A stretch of 64,000 nt of DNA, taken from assembly GCF_016834655.1 (NCBI RefSeq), contig NZ_JAENHP010000002.1, positions 124,001 through 188,000 of the forward strand. The letters are read 5' to 3'. Shown here in pieces: positions 14,618 through 21,888 of the stretch; position 1 is the first letter of the stretch, and each line of letters opens with the position of its first letter. Origin of the DNA: Paractinoplanes ovalisporus. Lineage in GTDB: Bacteria > Actinomycetota > Actinomycetes > Mycobacteriales > Micromonosporaceae. Under the pieces are notes generated by a model. It searched no databases. It was not told where the DNA came from and worked only from the letters and a program-made list of their open reading frames with translations. The translations under genes were made by a program, and so were the position numbers.

Positions 14618-15285
14618 TGGACAGACCCGTCCGCGTGGTCGTCGCCGACGACCAGGAGATCGTGCGCACCGGCCTCACCATGATCCTCAACGCCGAGCCC
14701 GACATCCAGGTGGTGGGCGAGGCCCCCGACGGCCGCCGCGCAGTCGAGCTGGCCCAGCGCCTGCGCCCCGACGTGTGCCTGTTCGACATCCGCATGCCCG
14801 GCATGGACGGCATCGAGGCCACCCGCCGCCTGGCCGGCCCCGCGGTCACCGACCCGCTCGCGGTGGTCGTCATCACCACGTTCGACCTCGACGAATACGT
14901 CTACGCGGCGCTGCGCGCGGGAGCCCGGGGCTTCCTGCTGAAAGACGCCGGCACGGCGATGCTGAGCCAGGCCGTCCACGCCGCGGCCCGGGGCGACGCG
15001 ATGATCGCCCCCAGCATCACCACGCGGTTGCTCAAGGCGTTCGCCGACGCGGGCCCGGCCGGTCCGCCGGCCCAGCCGATCGACGCGCTGACCGACCGCG
15101 AGGAAGAGGTGCTGGTGGCGGTGGCGCGGGGCCGCACGAACGCCGAGATAGCCGCCGACCTGCACATCAGCCTGAGCACGGTGAAGACCCACGTGACCGC
15201 CCTGATGGCCAAGCTGGTCGTGCGTAACCGCGTCGAGATAGCCATGTGGGCCTACGAGACAGGCCGCACCATTCGCCGCGCTTGA
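14617..15285 (+). CDS. NarL/FixJ-family response regulator
   Basis: The protein has 222 residues from ATG 14617. The receiver domain (residues 1-125) has the acidic pocket VVADDQEI, phosphoacceptor D in LFDIRMPGMDG and a lysine in FLLKDAG. The LuxR-type DNA-binding domain occupies residues ~155-215 (LTDREEEVLVAVARGRTNAEIAADL, then STVKTHVTALMAKL). It pairs with the kinase immediately upstream. No inverted repeat that would mark its own operator is obvious nearby. Confidence 0.92.
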   Translation: MDRPVRVVVADDQEIVRTGLTMILNAEPDIQVVGEAPDGRRAVELAQRLRPDVCLFDIRMPGMDGIEATRRLAGPAVTDPLAVVVITTFDLDEYVYAALRAGARGFLLKDAGTAMLSQAVHAAARGDAMIAPSITTRLLKAFADAGPAGPPAQPIDALTDREEEVLVAVARGRTNAEIAADLHISLSTVKTHVTALMAKLVVRNRVEIAMWAYETGRTIRRA

Positions 15286-15388
15286 TCTTTCTCGTACTTC
15301 CGGCCGGGCCGGGCTCCTGCCTCGGACCGGGAAGGATCGGGCCTCCGTGCCGATCCGGTGGGCACTGTCCGATGGCGACCATGGCGAC

Positions 15389-16366
15389 ATGAAAGCCATC
15401 GCTCAGGAAAAATACGGTGAAATGGGGCTGGTGGACGTGGCTCAGCCCGTCTGCGGTCCGGGAACTGTGCTGGTACGGGTGCACGCGGCCTCGATCAACG
15501 CGCGGGACTGGCACATGATGCGCGGCGACCCCTACCTGGCCCGGCTGACGATGATGGGCCCGCGGCGGCCGCGGACGAAGATCCGGGGCACGGACTTCGC
15601 GGGAACCGTCGAGGCGGTCGGGGCCGGCGTCGAACAGTTCCAGGTGGGGGACGAGGTGTTCGGCGATCTGGGCGACGCCCACGGGGCCTTCGCGTCCTAT
15701 GTGTGCGCTCCGGCCGCCACGATCGAGTTCAAGCCGGCCGGGATCGGCTTCCCCGAGGCCGCGGCCCTGCCCCTGGCCGGCAGCACGGCGCTGATGGGTT
15801 TGCGGGACGTGGGCCGTGTGCGTCCCGGTTCGCGCGTTCTCATCAATGGCGCGTCCGGTGGGGTGGGCACCTACGCCGTCCAGATCGCCAAGGCGCTGGA
15901 CGCTCACGTGACGGCCGTATGCAGCACCCGCAACGTCGACCTGGTCCGTTCCCTGGGGGCCGACGAGGTGGTCGATTACCGGAAGCAGGACTTCCCCACT
16001 TCCCCTTCGTACGACGTGGTGTTCGACCTCGTGGGCAACCGGTCGCTGCGTGATCTGCGGCAGGTGCTGGCCCCCGGCGGGACGCTCGTGCTCTCGGGCG
16101 GCGGCACGTTCGGTGGGCGGCCCTCGCTGGTCGGGCCCATGAGGCTGATCATCGAGGCGCAGCTCGCGGCCCGGTTCAGCCGGCTGCGGATGGTCGTCCT
16201 GTCGGTGCCGCCCAGCCGGTCCCTGCTCGCCGGCCTGCGGGAACTCGTCGAGGCGGGGCGTCTGACCTCGGTCATCGACCGCACGTATCCGCTGGACCAG
16301 GTGCCCGAGGCGGTCAACTACATGGAGACCGAGCACGTACGGGCCAAGGTCGTCATCACAGTGTGA
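15389..16366 (+). CDS. Zinc-independent alcohol dehydrogenase/quinone oxidoreductase (MDR family)
   Basis: The protein has 325 residues from ATG 15389 (MKAIAQEKYGEMGLVDVAQP). The GroES-like domain has VRVHAASINARDWHMMRGDP and GTDFAGTVEAVGAGV. The Rossmann domain has VLINGASGGVGTYAVQIAKAL and CSTRNVDLVRSLGADEVVDY. The zinc-ligand cysteines of classical alcohol dehydrogenases are absent, as in NADPH quinone oxidoreductases. Starts at 15347 or 15380 are possible but the MKAI start is the family norm. No linked redox gene indicates the substrate. Confidence 0.85.
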   Translation: MKAIAQEKYGEMGLVDVAQPVCGPGTVLVRVHAASINARDWHMMRGDPYLARLTMMGPRRPRTKIRGTDFAGTVEAVGAGVEQFQVGDEVFGDLGDAHGAFASYVCAPAATIEFKPAGIGFPEAAALPLAGSTALMGLRDVGRVRPGSRVLINGASGGVGTYAVQIAKALDAHVTAVCSTRNVDLVRSLGADEVVDYRKQDFPTSPSYDVVFDLVGNRSLRDLRQVLAPGGTLVLSGGGTFGGRPSLVGPMRLIIEAQLAARFSRLRMVVLSVPPSRSLLAGLRELVEAGRLTSVIDRTYPLDQVPEAVNYMETEHVRAKVVITV

Positions 16367-16396
16367 ACTCTTCCGGCGGGGCTCGGCCGCGCCGTC

Positions 16397-16427
16397 TTGC
16401 GTTTTTGTCGTACGTCAGTGCTAGTCT
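16397..16427 (+). promoter_or_regulatory. Candidate SOS promoter
   Basis: TTGCGT (16397-16402) and TAGTCT (16422-16427) form a possible -35/-10 pair with a 19-base spacer, longer than ideal. The LexA box starts 11 bases downstream, where a bound repressor would block initiation. Confidence 0.4.
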
Positions 16428-16437
16428 TCTCCGTAGT

Positions 16438-16453
16438 TAGAACGGATGTTCGA
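16438..16453. promoter_or_regulatory. LexA/SOS box
   Basis: TAGAACGGATGTTCGA matches the actinobacterial SOS box TCGAAC-N4-GTTCGA at 11 of 12 defined bases. It lies about 320 bases upstream of the HEPN gene and the imuA-imuB-dnaE2 set, whose homologues are LexA-controlled in Mycobacterium. Confidence 0.8.
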
Positions 16454-16773
16454 AAGCCTCGTACGTCGAGGTGCTGAACGTCCGGGCTGACTACGGGAGC
16501 GGTGTTTCGCGGCGCGGCTCCCACAGTGCGGCACCCGCGAAGTGCCGCACGTGAGGCTCCGGGCATTCGCGGGTCCGGGCCTTCAGACAAGGCAGGACCG
16601 TCGTCCGCCGCCCCCGACCCCCGGGTGGCGGGCGACGGACCCGCCGGCAGGTCCGGCCGGGTGTGGTGTGGGGAAGCTTCACACCCGGCCGGTTACCACC
16701 ACGGGCTGCTGCGCCTTCCTCCGCAGCGACTCGGTTCGACCACGTCGGATGCGAGACACGCGAGGAGAAACCC

Positions 16774-17691
16774 ATGGCGAGCCACACGGCGCCAAGCCTT
16801 TTGCCGGCTCCCGACCTGGCTCATGCCGGCCGGCCCACCAGCCACCCGGCAACCGCCGGCCCGGCCCCCGTCGGAGCGCACACGCGCGGCTCGGCGTCCG
16901 CCGGCCCCCGCGGCTCGGCGTCCGCTGTGCCCGCTCCTCGCGGTTCGGGCTACGCCCATCCGGCGATCCCGGGCCTGGCCGCCCCCGGCGTAACCACCCG
17001 CCCGGGTTCCACCGGTCCCGCTGCTCCCGGCCCGCTCTCCGTTCGTGCGGCTGCCCCGGGGGTGGCTTCGGCGGATCCGGTGCCGGCGCACGGTCGCAGT
17101 GCTGCTCCTCGTTCCGCTCCCATCGACCCGTCGGCGTTCGAGGCCGCTTTTGGTGAGCCGGCCCGGCCCCGTCCGGCGGAGCCGGTTGAGCGGCGTTCCT
17201 CCGATACCGACTTTCCCAGCGTCCCCGGGCTGGCCCACGCCCCGACCGCGGCTGCGGCCCGGGCCGAGGCCCCGACCGTCCCGGCACACATGCTGCCGCA
17301 GCGCACGCCCGCCCAGTTGCTGGCGATCGCCCGCGAGGGGCTGGCCGAGGCGGCTCGCACCGGCCCCGACGGCATCCGCTATGCGACGGCCCATCTGGCC
17401 GCGCTGCGCGCCGCGGCGGCCGTGCTCGCCGCTCGGGCCCGTCCCGCTCCCGCCAGCCGCCGCAGCCGGGTGACCAGCGTCTGGTCGCTGCTGGTGCTGG
17501 TGGCGCCCGACTTCGGCGAGTGGGCCAACTATTTCGCGCTCGGCGCTTCCAAGCGCGCCGCGGCCGAGGCCGGCATCCCCCGCGTGGTGACACCCCGGGA
17601 GGCCGACGACCTCTTGCGGGCCGCCGAGCAGTTCGTGGTCGTGGTCGAGTCCGCCCTGGGTCTCACCTACCAGCCCCCGCTGGCCGCCTGA
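16774..17691 (+). CDS. SAV_6107-type HEPN domain protein
   Basis: The protein has 305 residues from ATG 16774, with GAGGAG 6 bases upstream. The first ~180 residues are proline-, alanine- and serine-rich and probably disordered. The last ~120 residues form an α-helical domain: TPAQLLAIAREGLAEAARTGPDGIRYATAHLAALRAAAAVLAAR and later YFALGASKRAAAEAGIPRVVTPREADDLLRAAEQFV, matching the HEPN-like proteins found next to imuA/imuB/dnaE2 in streptomycetes. Its function is unknown. The SOS box upstream and the conserved neighbourhood suggest a DNA-damage role. A hairpin follows 50 bases after its stop. Confidence 0.75.
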   Translation: MASHTAPSLLPAPDLAHAGRPTSHPATAGPAPVGAHTRGSASAGPRGSASAVPAPRGSGYAHPAIPGLAAPGVTTRPGSTGPAAPGPLSVRAAAPGVASADPVPAHGRSAAPRSAPIDPSAFEAAFGEPARPRPAEPVERRSSDTDFPSVPGLAHAPTAAAARAEAPTVPAHMLPQRTPAQLLAIAREGLAEAARTGPDGIRYATAHLAALRAAAAVLAARARPAPASRRSRVTSVWSLLVLVAPDFGEWANYFALGASKRAAAEAGIPRVVTPREADDLLRAAEQFVVVVESALGLTYQPPLAA

Positions 17692-18033
17692 CCTTCCCCG
17701 GCGCCTCGCGGAACAACCCGGCAAGCCCGTGGCCCCGCCGGACGCTCGCCGGCCCTTCCGGCGAGCGTCGCATCGTCGTCCGCAGAGCCGCTCCCCGCAG
17801 CGCCGCGTCCTGGTGTGGTGCGGCGGTTGAGTCGGGTTCCGGCTGGTCGGCGGGTGGGTGTCGCCAAGGCCGGCCGGCGCCGGGGCGAGATGAGCGGAGT
17901 CCGGAGGTGGTGCGTCTGAGGGGCCGTCGCTCTTGAGCGCCGCGCCGGGGGCGTTGGTCGTTCGGGGGCGTTCCTGTGACGCGTGGAAAGGCCCTGGGAC
18001 GGGCGGAAACTGAGTAACAGAGCGAGGCAACAC
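17692..18033. other. 342-bp gap between HEPN gene and imuA
   Basis: Apart from the hairpin at 17741-17769 I see no coding sequence or known RNA. The last ~60 bases lead to a ribosome site (GAGCGAGG) for imuA. No second LexA box was found here by eye. Confidence 0.5.
17741..17769. terminator. 12-bp perfect stem-loop after the HEPN gene
   Basis: GACGCTCGCCGG (17741-17752) and CCGGCGAGCGTC (17758-17769) flank a 5-base loop. There is no T-run. It may be a partial terminator that lowers imuA-imuB-dnaE2 expression, or an RNA-stabilising end. Confidence 0.5.
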
Positions 18034-19005
18034 ATGGCGGGACGCATGATCAGCGGTGCGGCCGCCCTTGCTGAACTGGTTCGGGCGGCGGGTGAGACCG
18101 AGACGGCCGGGGTGGACCGGACGCTTCCGGTGGCGCCGGAGCTCAGTTCTCTGCTGCCCGGCCACGGGTTGCGCCGGGGAAGCACGGTTGCGGTGGCGGC
18201 CGGGCGGTCGGCCACTGCCGCGGGCGGGACTTCGCTGCTGCTGGCGCTGGTGGCCGAAGCCTCGCGTCAAGGGTCCTGGTGTGCGGTGGTCGGTGTGCCC
18301 TCGCTGGGGGCGATCGCCGCCGCCGAGAGTGGGGTCGCCCTGGAGCGGCTGGCGCTGGTTCCCGACCCGGGGCCCGAATGGCCCACCGTGGTCGCCGCCC
18401 TGATCGACGGGGTCGACGTCATCGTGCTGGCCGTGCCGGGTGGCGTGCCCGCTTCGATCGCCTCCCGCCTGGTGGCCCGGGCTCGCCAGCGGGGGAGTGT
18501 GCTGGTCCCGTACGGGGAATGGGCCGGCGCCGATGTGACCCTGCGCGTGCTGGAAGGCCGTTGGGAAGGGCTCGACGAGGGCCACGGTCGCCTGCGCCGC
18601 CGCGAGGTGACCGTGCTGGCCCGCGGCCGTGGTGCCGCGGCCCGCCCCAAAGAGGTCACCATGTGGATGCCCGGCGTCACGATCCGCCCGTTCCCTCTGC
18701 CGCCCGCACCGTCCCGGCCCACCTCCAAGCAGTCCACGGTGGACCACACCGCCGAGCCCGCGCCCACCCCACAGGCAGCCGGCGCCGAACGGTCGCCACG
18801 TCTTTCCCTCGTGCCGGACGGGGAAAGTCAGGGCGCCACCTGCTCCGGAACGGCGGAGGCGGCACCGGTCCGCGCGATCTCACCGCAGTCTGATGTGGAC
18901 GCGAGGACGGCGGCCCGGGTGCTGGCGTTCCGGAACGAGAGGAAGACCGGGTCGAGGGCCGGGAAGAAAGCGGAGCACCACCCTCCGGTGCCGGCGGTGA
19001 TGTGA
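18034..19005 (+). CDS. imuA: ImuA (SulA/RecA-like mutasome accessory protein)
   Basis: The protein has 323 residues from ATG 18034. The RecA-like part spans residues ~35-210: LLPGHGLRRGSTVAVAAGRS occupies the place of a Walker loop, followed by SLLLALVAEASRQGSWCAVVG and MAHRG-like strands ending at RRREVTVLARGRG. The C-terminal ~100 residues are low in complexity. ImuA' partners ImuB and DnaE2 in translesion synthesis. The Walker A lysine of RecA is not seen in this loop, in line with ImuA' proteins acting as structural RecA mimics. It precedes imuB by one base. Confidence 0.82.
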   Translation: MAGRMISGAAALAELVRAAGETETAGVDRTLPVAPELSSLLPGHGLRRGSTVAVAAGRSATAAGGTSLLLALVAEASRQGSWCAVVGVPSLGAIAAAESGVALERLALVPDPGPEWPTVVAALIDGVDVIVLAVPGGVPASIASRLVARARQRGSVLVPYGEWAGADVTLRVLEGRWEGLDEGHGRLRRREVTVLARGRGAAARPKEVTMWMPGVTIRPFPLPPAPSRPTSKQSTVDHTAEPAPTPQAAGAERSPRLSLVPDGESQGATCSGTAEAAPVRAISPQSDVDARTAARVLAFRNERKTGSRAGKKAEHHPPVPAVM

Positions 19006-19006
19006 C

Positions 19007-21754
19007 GTGGCGGCTCAGGAAGCCGGCAGCCGGGCCGTGGCGGGGACGGTCGGGGCCCGGACCATGCTGCTCTGGTGTCCGGACTGGCCGGTCATCGCGG
19101 CCGAGATCGTGCTCGGGGTGCCGGCCGTGAAACCGGTCATCGTGCTGCACGGCAACCGCGTGATCGCCTGCTCGGAGGCGGCGCGGCAGGAGGGCGTACG
19201 GCGTGGGTTGCGTCGCCGGGAAGCTCAGAGCCGGTGCCCCCAGGTCGAAGCCGTCGAGCATGATCCGGGCCGGGACGCGCGCGCGTTCGAACCGGTTGTC
19301 GCGGCCGTCGAAGAAGTCGCGGTCGGCGTCGAAGTGATCCGGCCGGGCGCGTGTGCGGTCGCCGCGCGGGGGCCGTCCCGCTACTTCGGCGGGGAGGAGG
19401 CCGCCGCCGAGCGGATCGTCGAACAGGTCGCCGAGGCCTGCGCGGTGGAGAGTCAGGTCGGCATCGCCGAAGGCGGGTTCGCGGCCGGGCTCGCGGCCCG
19501 GGCCGGCCGGGTGATTCCGCCCGGGGAGACGGCCGCTTTCCTGCGGGAACAGCCGATCGAAGCAATCGAACGCCCCGAACTGACCGACCTCCTCAAGCGG
19601 CTCGGCATCAAGACGCTGGGCGAGTTCGCGGCGCTGCCGGCCGGTGACGTCATGACCCGCTTCGGCTTCGACGGCGCCCTCGCGCACCGGCTGGCGGCGG
19701 GTTTCGACCATCGGCCGCTCGCCGTGCGCCGGCCCCCGCCCGACCTGGAGGTCACGGAGACCTACGACGAGCCGCTGGAACGGGTGGACGTGGCCGCCTT
19801 CGCCGGGCGCGCGCTCGCCGAGAGACTGCATGACAGGCTTTCCGCGTACGGGCTGGCCTGCACCCGCCTCGGCATCGAAGCGGTCACCGCGAACGGTCAG
19901 GAGCTGCACCGCGTCTGGCGTCACGACGGCACCCTGACGTCGGCCGCCATCGCCGAACGGGTCCGCTGGCAACTCGACGGCTGGCTCACCGGCGCCCGTC
20001 GCGGAGCGCCCGCCCGTCCCACCGCCGGCCTGGTGCGGCTGCGCCTGATCCCCGACGGCGTGCTGGTCCACCTGGGACTCCAGCCCGGCCTGTGGGGCGA
20101 CGCCGGCGCCGACCGCGATCGTGCCCACCGCGCGTTCAGCCGGGTGCAGGGCCTGCTTGGCCCCGAATCCGTGGTGACTCCCGTACTGACCGGCGGCCGC
20201 AACGCCGACGACCAGATCCGCCTGATCCCCTGGGGCGACGAACGCGACCCCCACCGCCCCGCGGCCCCCCACACCGACCCGGTCCCCGGAATCAAAACCG
20301 TCCCCCTCCTGTCCCACGACGTCCAGCCCTCTTTGTCGCTGACCCAGGATCAAGACCCGTTTCCCGTACGTCCGGAGCTGGTCTCCACCCCGCAAGTTCC
20401 CACTTCACCGGTACGTCCGGAGCTGGTCTCCACCCCGCAAGTTCCCACCCCGCCCCTACGTCCGGAGCTGGTCTCCACCCCGCAAGTTCCCACCCCGCCC
20501 CTACGTCCGGAGCCGGTCTCCACCCCGCAAGTTCCCACCCCGCCCCTACGTCCGGAGCCGGTCCCCGACCCGCAAGTTCCCACCCCGCCCGTACGTCCGG
20601 AGCCGGTCCCCGACCCGCAAGTTCCCACCCCGCCCGTGCGTCCGGAGCCGGTCTCCGTCCCGCAAGCGCCCGCCTCGCTGGTTCCCGTTTCGCCCGTGCG
20701 TCCGGAGCCGGTCCCCGATTCGGAGGCACCGGTTCCACTTACGCATCCTGAGCCGGTTTCCGATGTGGAGGCACCTACTCCGCTTGCGCGCACCGGGTCG
20801 GTCGCCGATGTGGAGGAGACTGCTCCGCTTGAGTCTCGGTCGGCCCTCCGCGGCGGCGACTCCGATCTGTCCGGTGGTGCCGCGGTACTCGCCATGGCGG
20901 ACCATCGATCCCGCCGCTCGCCCGATAAGAGGGGCAGGGGGTCTATTTCGGATTTGTCCCGTGCGAAAGAGGGGAGAGGGCCGGAGAAAGAGGAGGAAGC
21001 GTCGAGCCGGGCGCGTGCGGATGCCGGGTCGTCAAACGTAGGGACGGCCGCGCGAGCGGAGGCAACGCCGTTCCCCGCCCCCGACGCGGCCGCACGTGTG
21101 GAGGCAACGCCGTTCCCCGTCCCCGATGCGGCCGCCCGAGCGGACGCAAAGCTGGTCCCCGCCCCCGACGCGGCCGCGCGCGTGGAGGCAGCGCCGTTCC
21201 CCGTCCCTGATGCGGCCGCCCGAGCGGACGCAAAGCTGGTCCCCGCCCGCGATACAGCCGCACGTGTGGAGGCAGCGCCGTTTCCCGTCCCTGATGCGGC
21301 CGCCCGAGCGGACGCAAAGCCGGTCCCCGCCCGCGATACAGCCGCACGTGTGGAAGCGAAGCCGGTCCCAGCCGCGCGAGCGGAGGCCAAGCCCACTCAA
21401 GGGCGGCGCGCGAAGAAGGCCGTGCTGCCGCCGTGGCCGGGGCGGCTTCCCAAGCCGGCGCCCGCGTTGGTGCTGGCCCGGGGGCTTCCGGCGGTGGTGA
21501 TCGACCGGGACGGGAATCCGGTCGGGGTCAGTGCCCGGCTCGAGCTCACCGGTGCGCCGGCCGCGCTGGTCATCGAGCGGGGACGGCCGGTTGCCGTGAC
21601 GGGATGGGCCGGGCCGTGGCCGGTGGACGAGCGCTGGTGGGCCACGGACGAATCGCGGCGGCGGGCCCGGTTCCAGATGGTTCTGGAGGACGGGCGGGCC
21701 TTTCTGCTCAGCCTCTCCGGCGGTCACTGGTCCGTGGAGGCGATCTATGACTGA
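19007..21754 (+). CDS. imuB: ImuB (inactive Y-family polymerase, mutasome hub) with huge repeat linker
   Basis: The protein has 915 residues, against roughly 500-560 usual. Residues ~18-440 are the Y-family core. The active-site DxD of true polymerases is replaced by LLWCPDWPV, as expected for ImuB. DLLKRLGIKTLGEFAALP is the helix-hairpin-helix and QIRLIPWGDE the end of the core, where clamp-binding motifs sit in homologues. Residues ~454-600 are seven 15-residue repeats (RPELVSTPQVPTPPL type, 45 bp each), and residues ~680-800 about four 28-residue alanine/proline units (84 bp each). The conserved C-terminal domain resumes near 803 (LPPWPGRLPKPAPALVLARG) and ends WSVEAIYD. The start is GTG 19007; an internal start near ATG 19062 is possible. 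Confidence 0.85.
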   Translation: MAAQEAGSRAVAGTVGARTMLLWCPDWPVIAAEIVLGVPAVKPVIVLHGNRVIACSEAARQEGVRRGLRRREAQSRCPQVEAVEHDPGRDARAFEPVVAAVEEVAVGVEVIRPGACAVAARGPSRYFGGEEAAAERIVEQVAEACAVESQVGIAEGGFAAGLAARAGRVIPPGETAAFLREQPIEAIERPELTDLLKRLGIKTLGEFAALPAGDVMTRFGFDGALAHRLAAGFDHRPLAVRRPPPDLEVTETYDEPLERVDVAAFAGRALAERLHDRLSAYGLACTRLGIEAVTANGQELHRVWRHDGTLTSAAIAERVRWQLDGWLTGARRGAPARPTAGLVRLRLIPDGVLVHLGLQPGLWGDAGADRDRAHRAFSRVQGLLGPESVVTPVLTGGRNADDQIRLIPWGDERDPHRPAAPHTDPVPGIKTVPLLSHDVQPSLSLTQDQDPFPVRPELVSTPQVPTSPVRPELVSTPQVPTPPLRPELVSTPQVPTPPLRPEPVSTPQVPTPPLRPEPVPDPQVPTPPVRPEPVPDPQVPTPPVRPEPVSVPQAPASLVPVSPVRPEPVPDSEAPVPLTHPEPVSDVEAPTPLARTGSVADVEETAPLESRSALRGGDSDLSGGAAVLAMADHRSRRSPDKRGRGSISDLSRAKEGRGPEKEEEASSRARADAGSSNVGTAARAEATPFPAPDAAARVEATPFPVPDAAARADAKLVPAPDAAARVEAAPFPVPDAAARADAKLVPARDTAARVEAAPFPVPDAAARADAKPVPARDTAARVEAKPVPAARAEAKPTQGRRAKKAVLPPWPGRLPKPAPALVLARGLPAVVIDRDGNPVGVSARLELTGAPAALVIERGRPVAVTGWAGPWPVDERWWATDESRRRARFQMVLEDGRAFLLSLSGGHWSVEAIYD
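20369..20683 (+). repeat. Coding 45-bp minisatellite in imuB (7 units)
   Basis: CGTCCGGAGC recurs at 20369, 20414, 20459, 20504, 20549, 20594 and 20639, exactly 45 bases apart. Degenerate units follow to about 20810. Each unit encodes a 15-residue proline-rich step beginning RPE. Confidence 0.85.
21040..21390 (+). repeat. Coding 84-bp repeat in imuB (about 4 units)
   Basis: TGCGGCCGCCCGAG recurs at 21127, 21211 and 21295, exactly 84 bases apart, with half-length variants on both sides. The units alternate A-A-R-V-E-A and A-A-R-A-D-A-K segments joined by V-P-A/P-P-V-P. Confidence 0.8.
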
Positions 21755-21882
21755 GCACCGGCCACAGAGGCGATCCGAGCAGCGGGCGCGGAGGCGATCC
21801 GAGCACCGGCCACGGAGGCGACCCGAACAGCGGGCGCGGAAGCGACCCGACCAGCGGGCGCAGCGACCCGAACACCGAGGAG
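21753..21882 (+). repeat. 24-bp tandem repeat between imuB and dnaE2
   Basis: About five units (starting at 21753, 21777, 21801, 21825, 21849) of the type GAGCACCGGCCACGGAGGCG-ATCC, alternating two variants, fill the intergenic gap. The 3' end of imuB (CGTGGAGGCGATC) resembles the unit, so the array may have grown from it. GAGGAG at 21877-21882 is the ribosome site for dnaE2. Confidence 0.75.
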
Positions 21883-21888
21883 TGGTCA

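Larger units (their letters stand above)
16367..16773. other. Intergenic region before the mutasome operon
   Basis: This 407-bp stretch contains the SOS promoter and LexA box described separately and a long leader of ~330 bases with no credible gene. The leader is rich in GC with short dyads (for example GGTGTTTCGCGGCGCGGC near 16500) but shows no known RNA motif to me. Confidence 0.5.

Noticed and set aside
20369..21390. CRISPR array
   Set aside because: The repeats are contiguous coding units without unique spacers.
20350..21396. Antisense repeat protein opposite imuB
   Set aside because: The repeats make open frames in several phases; only the imuB frame has conserved domains on both sides.
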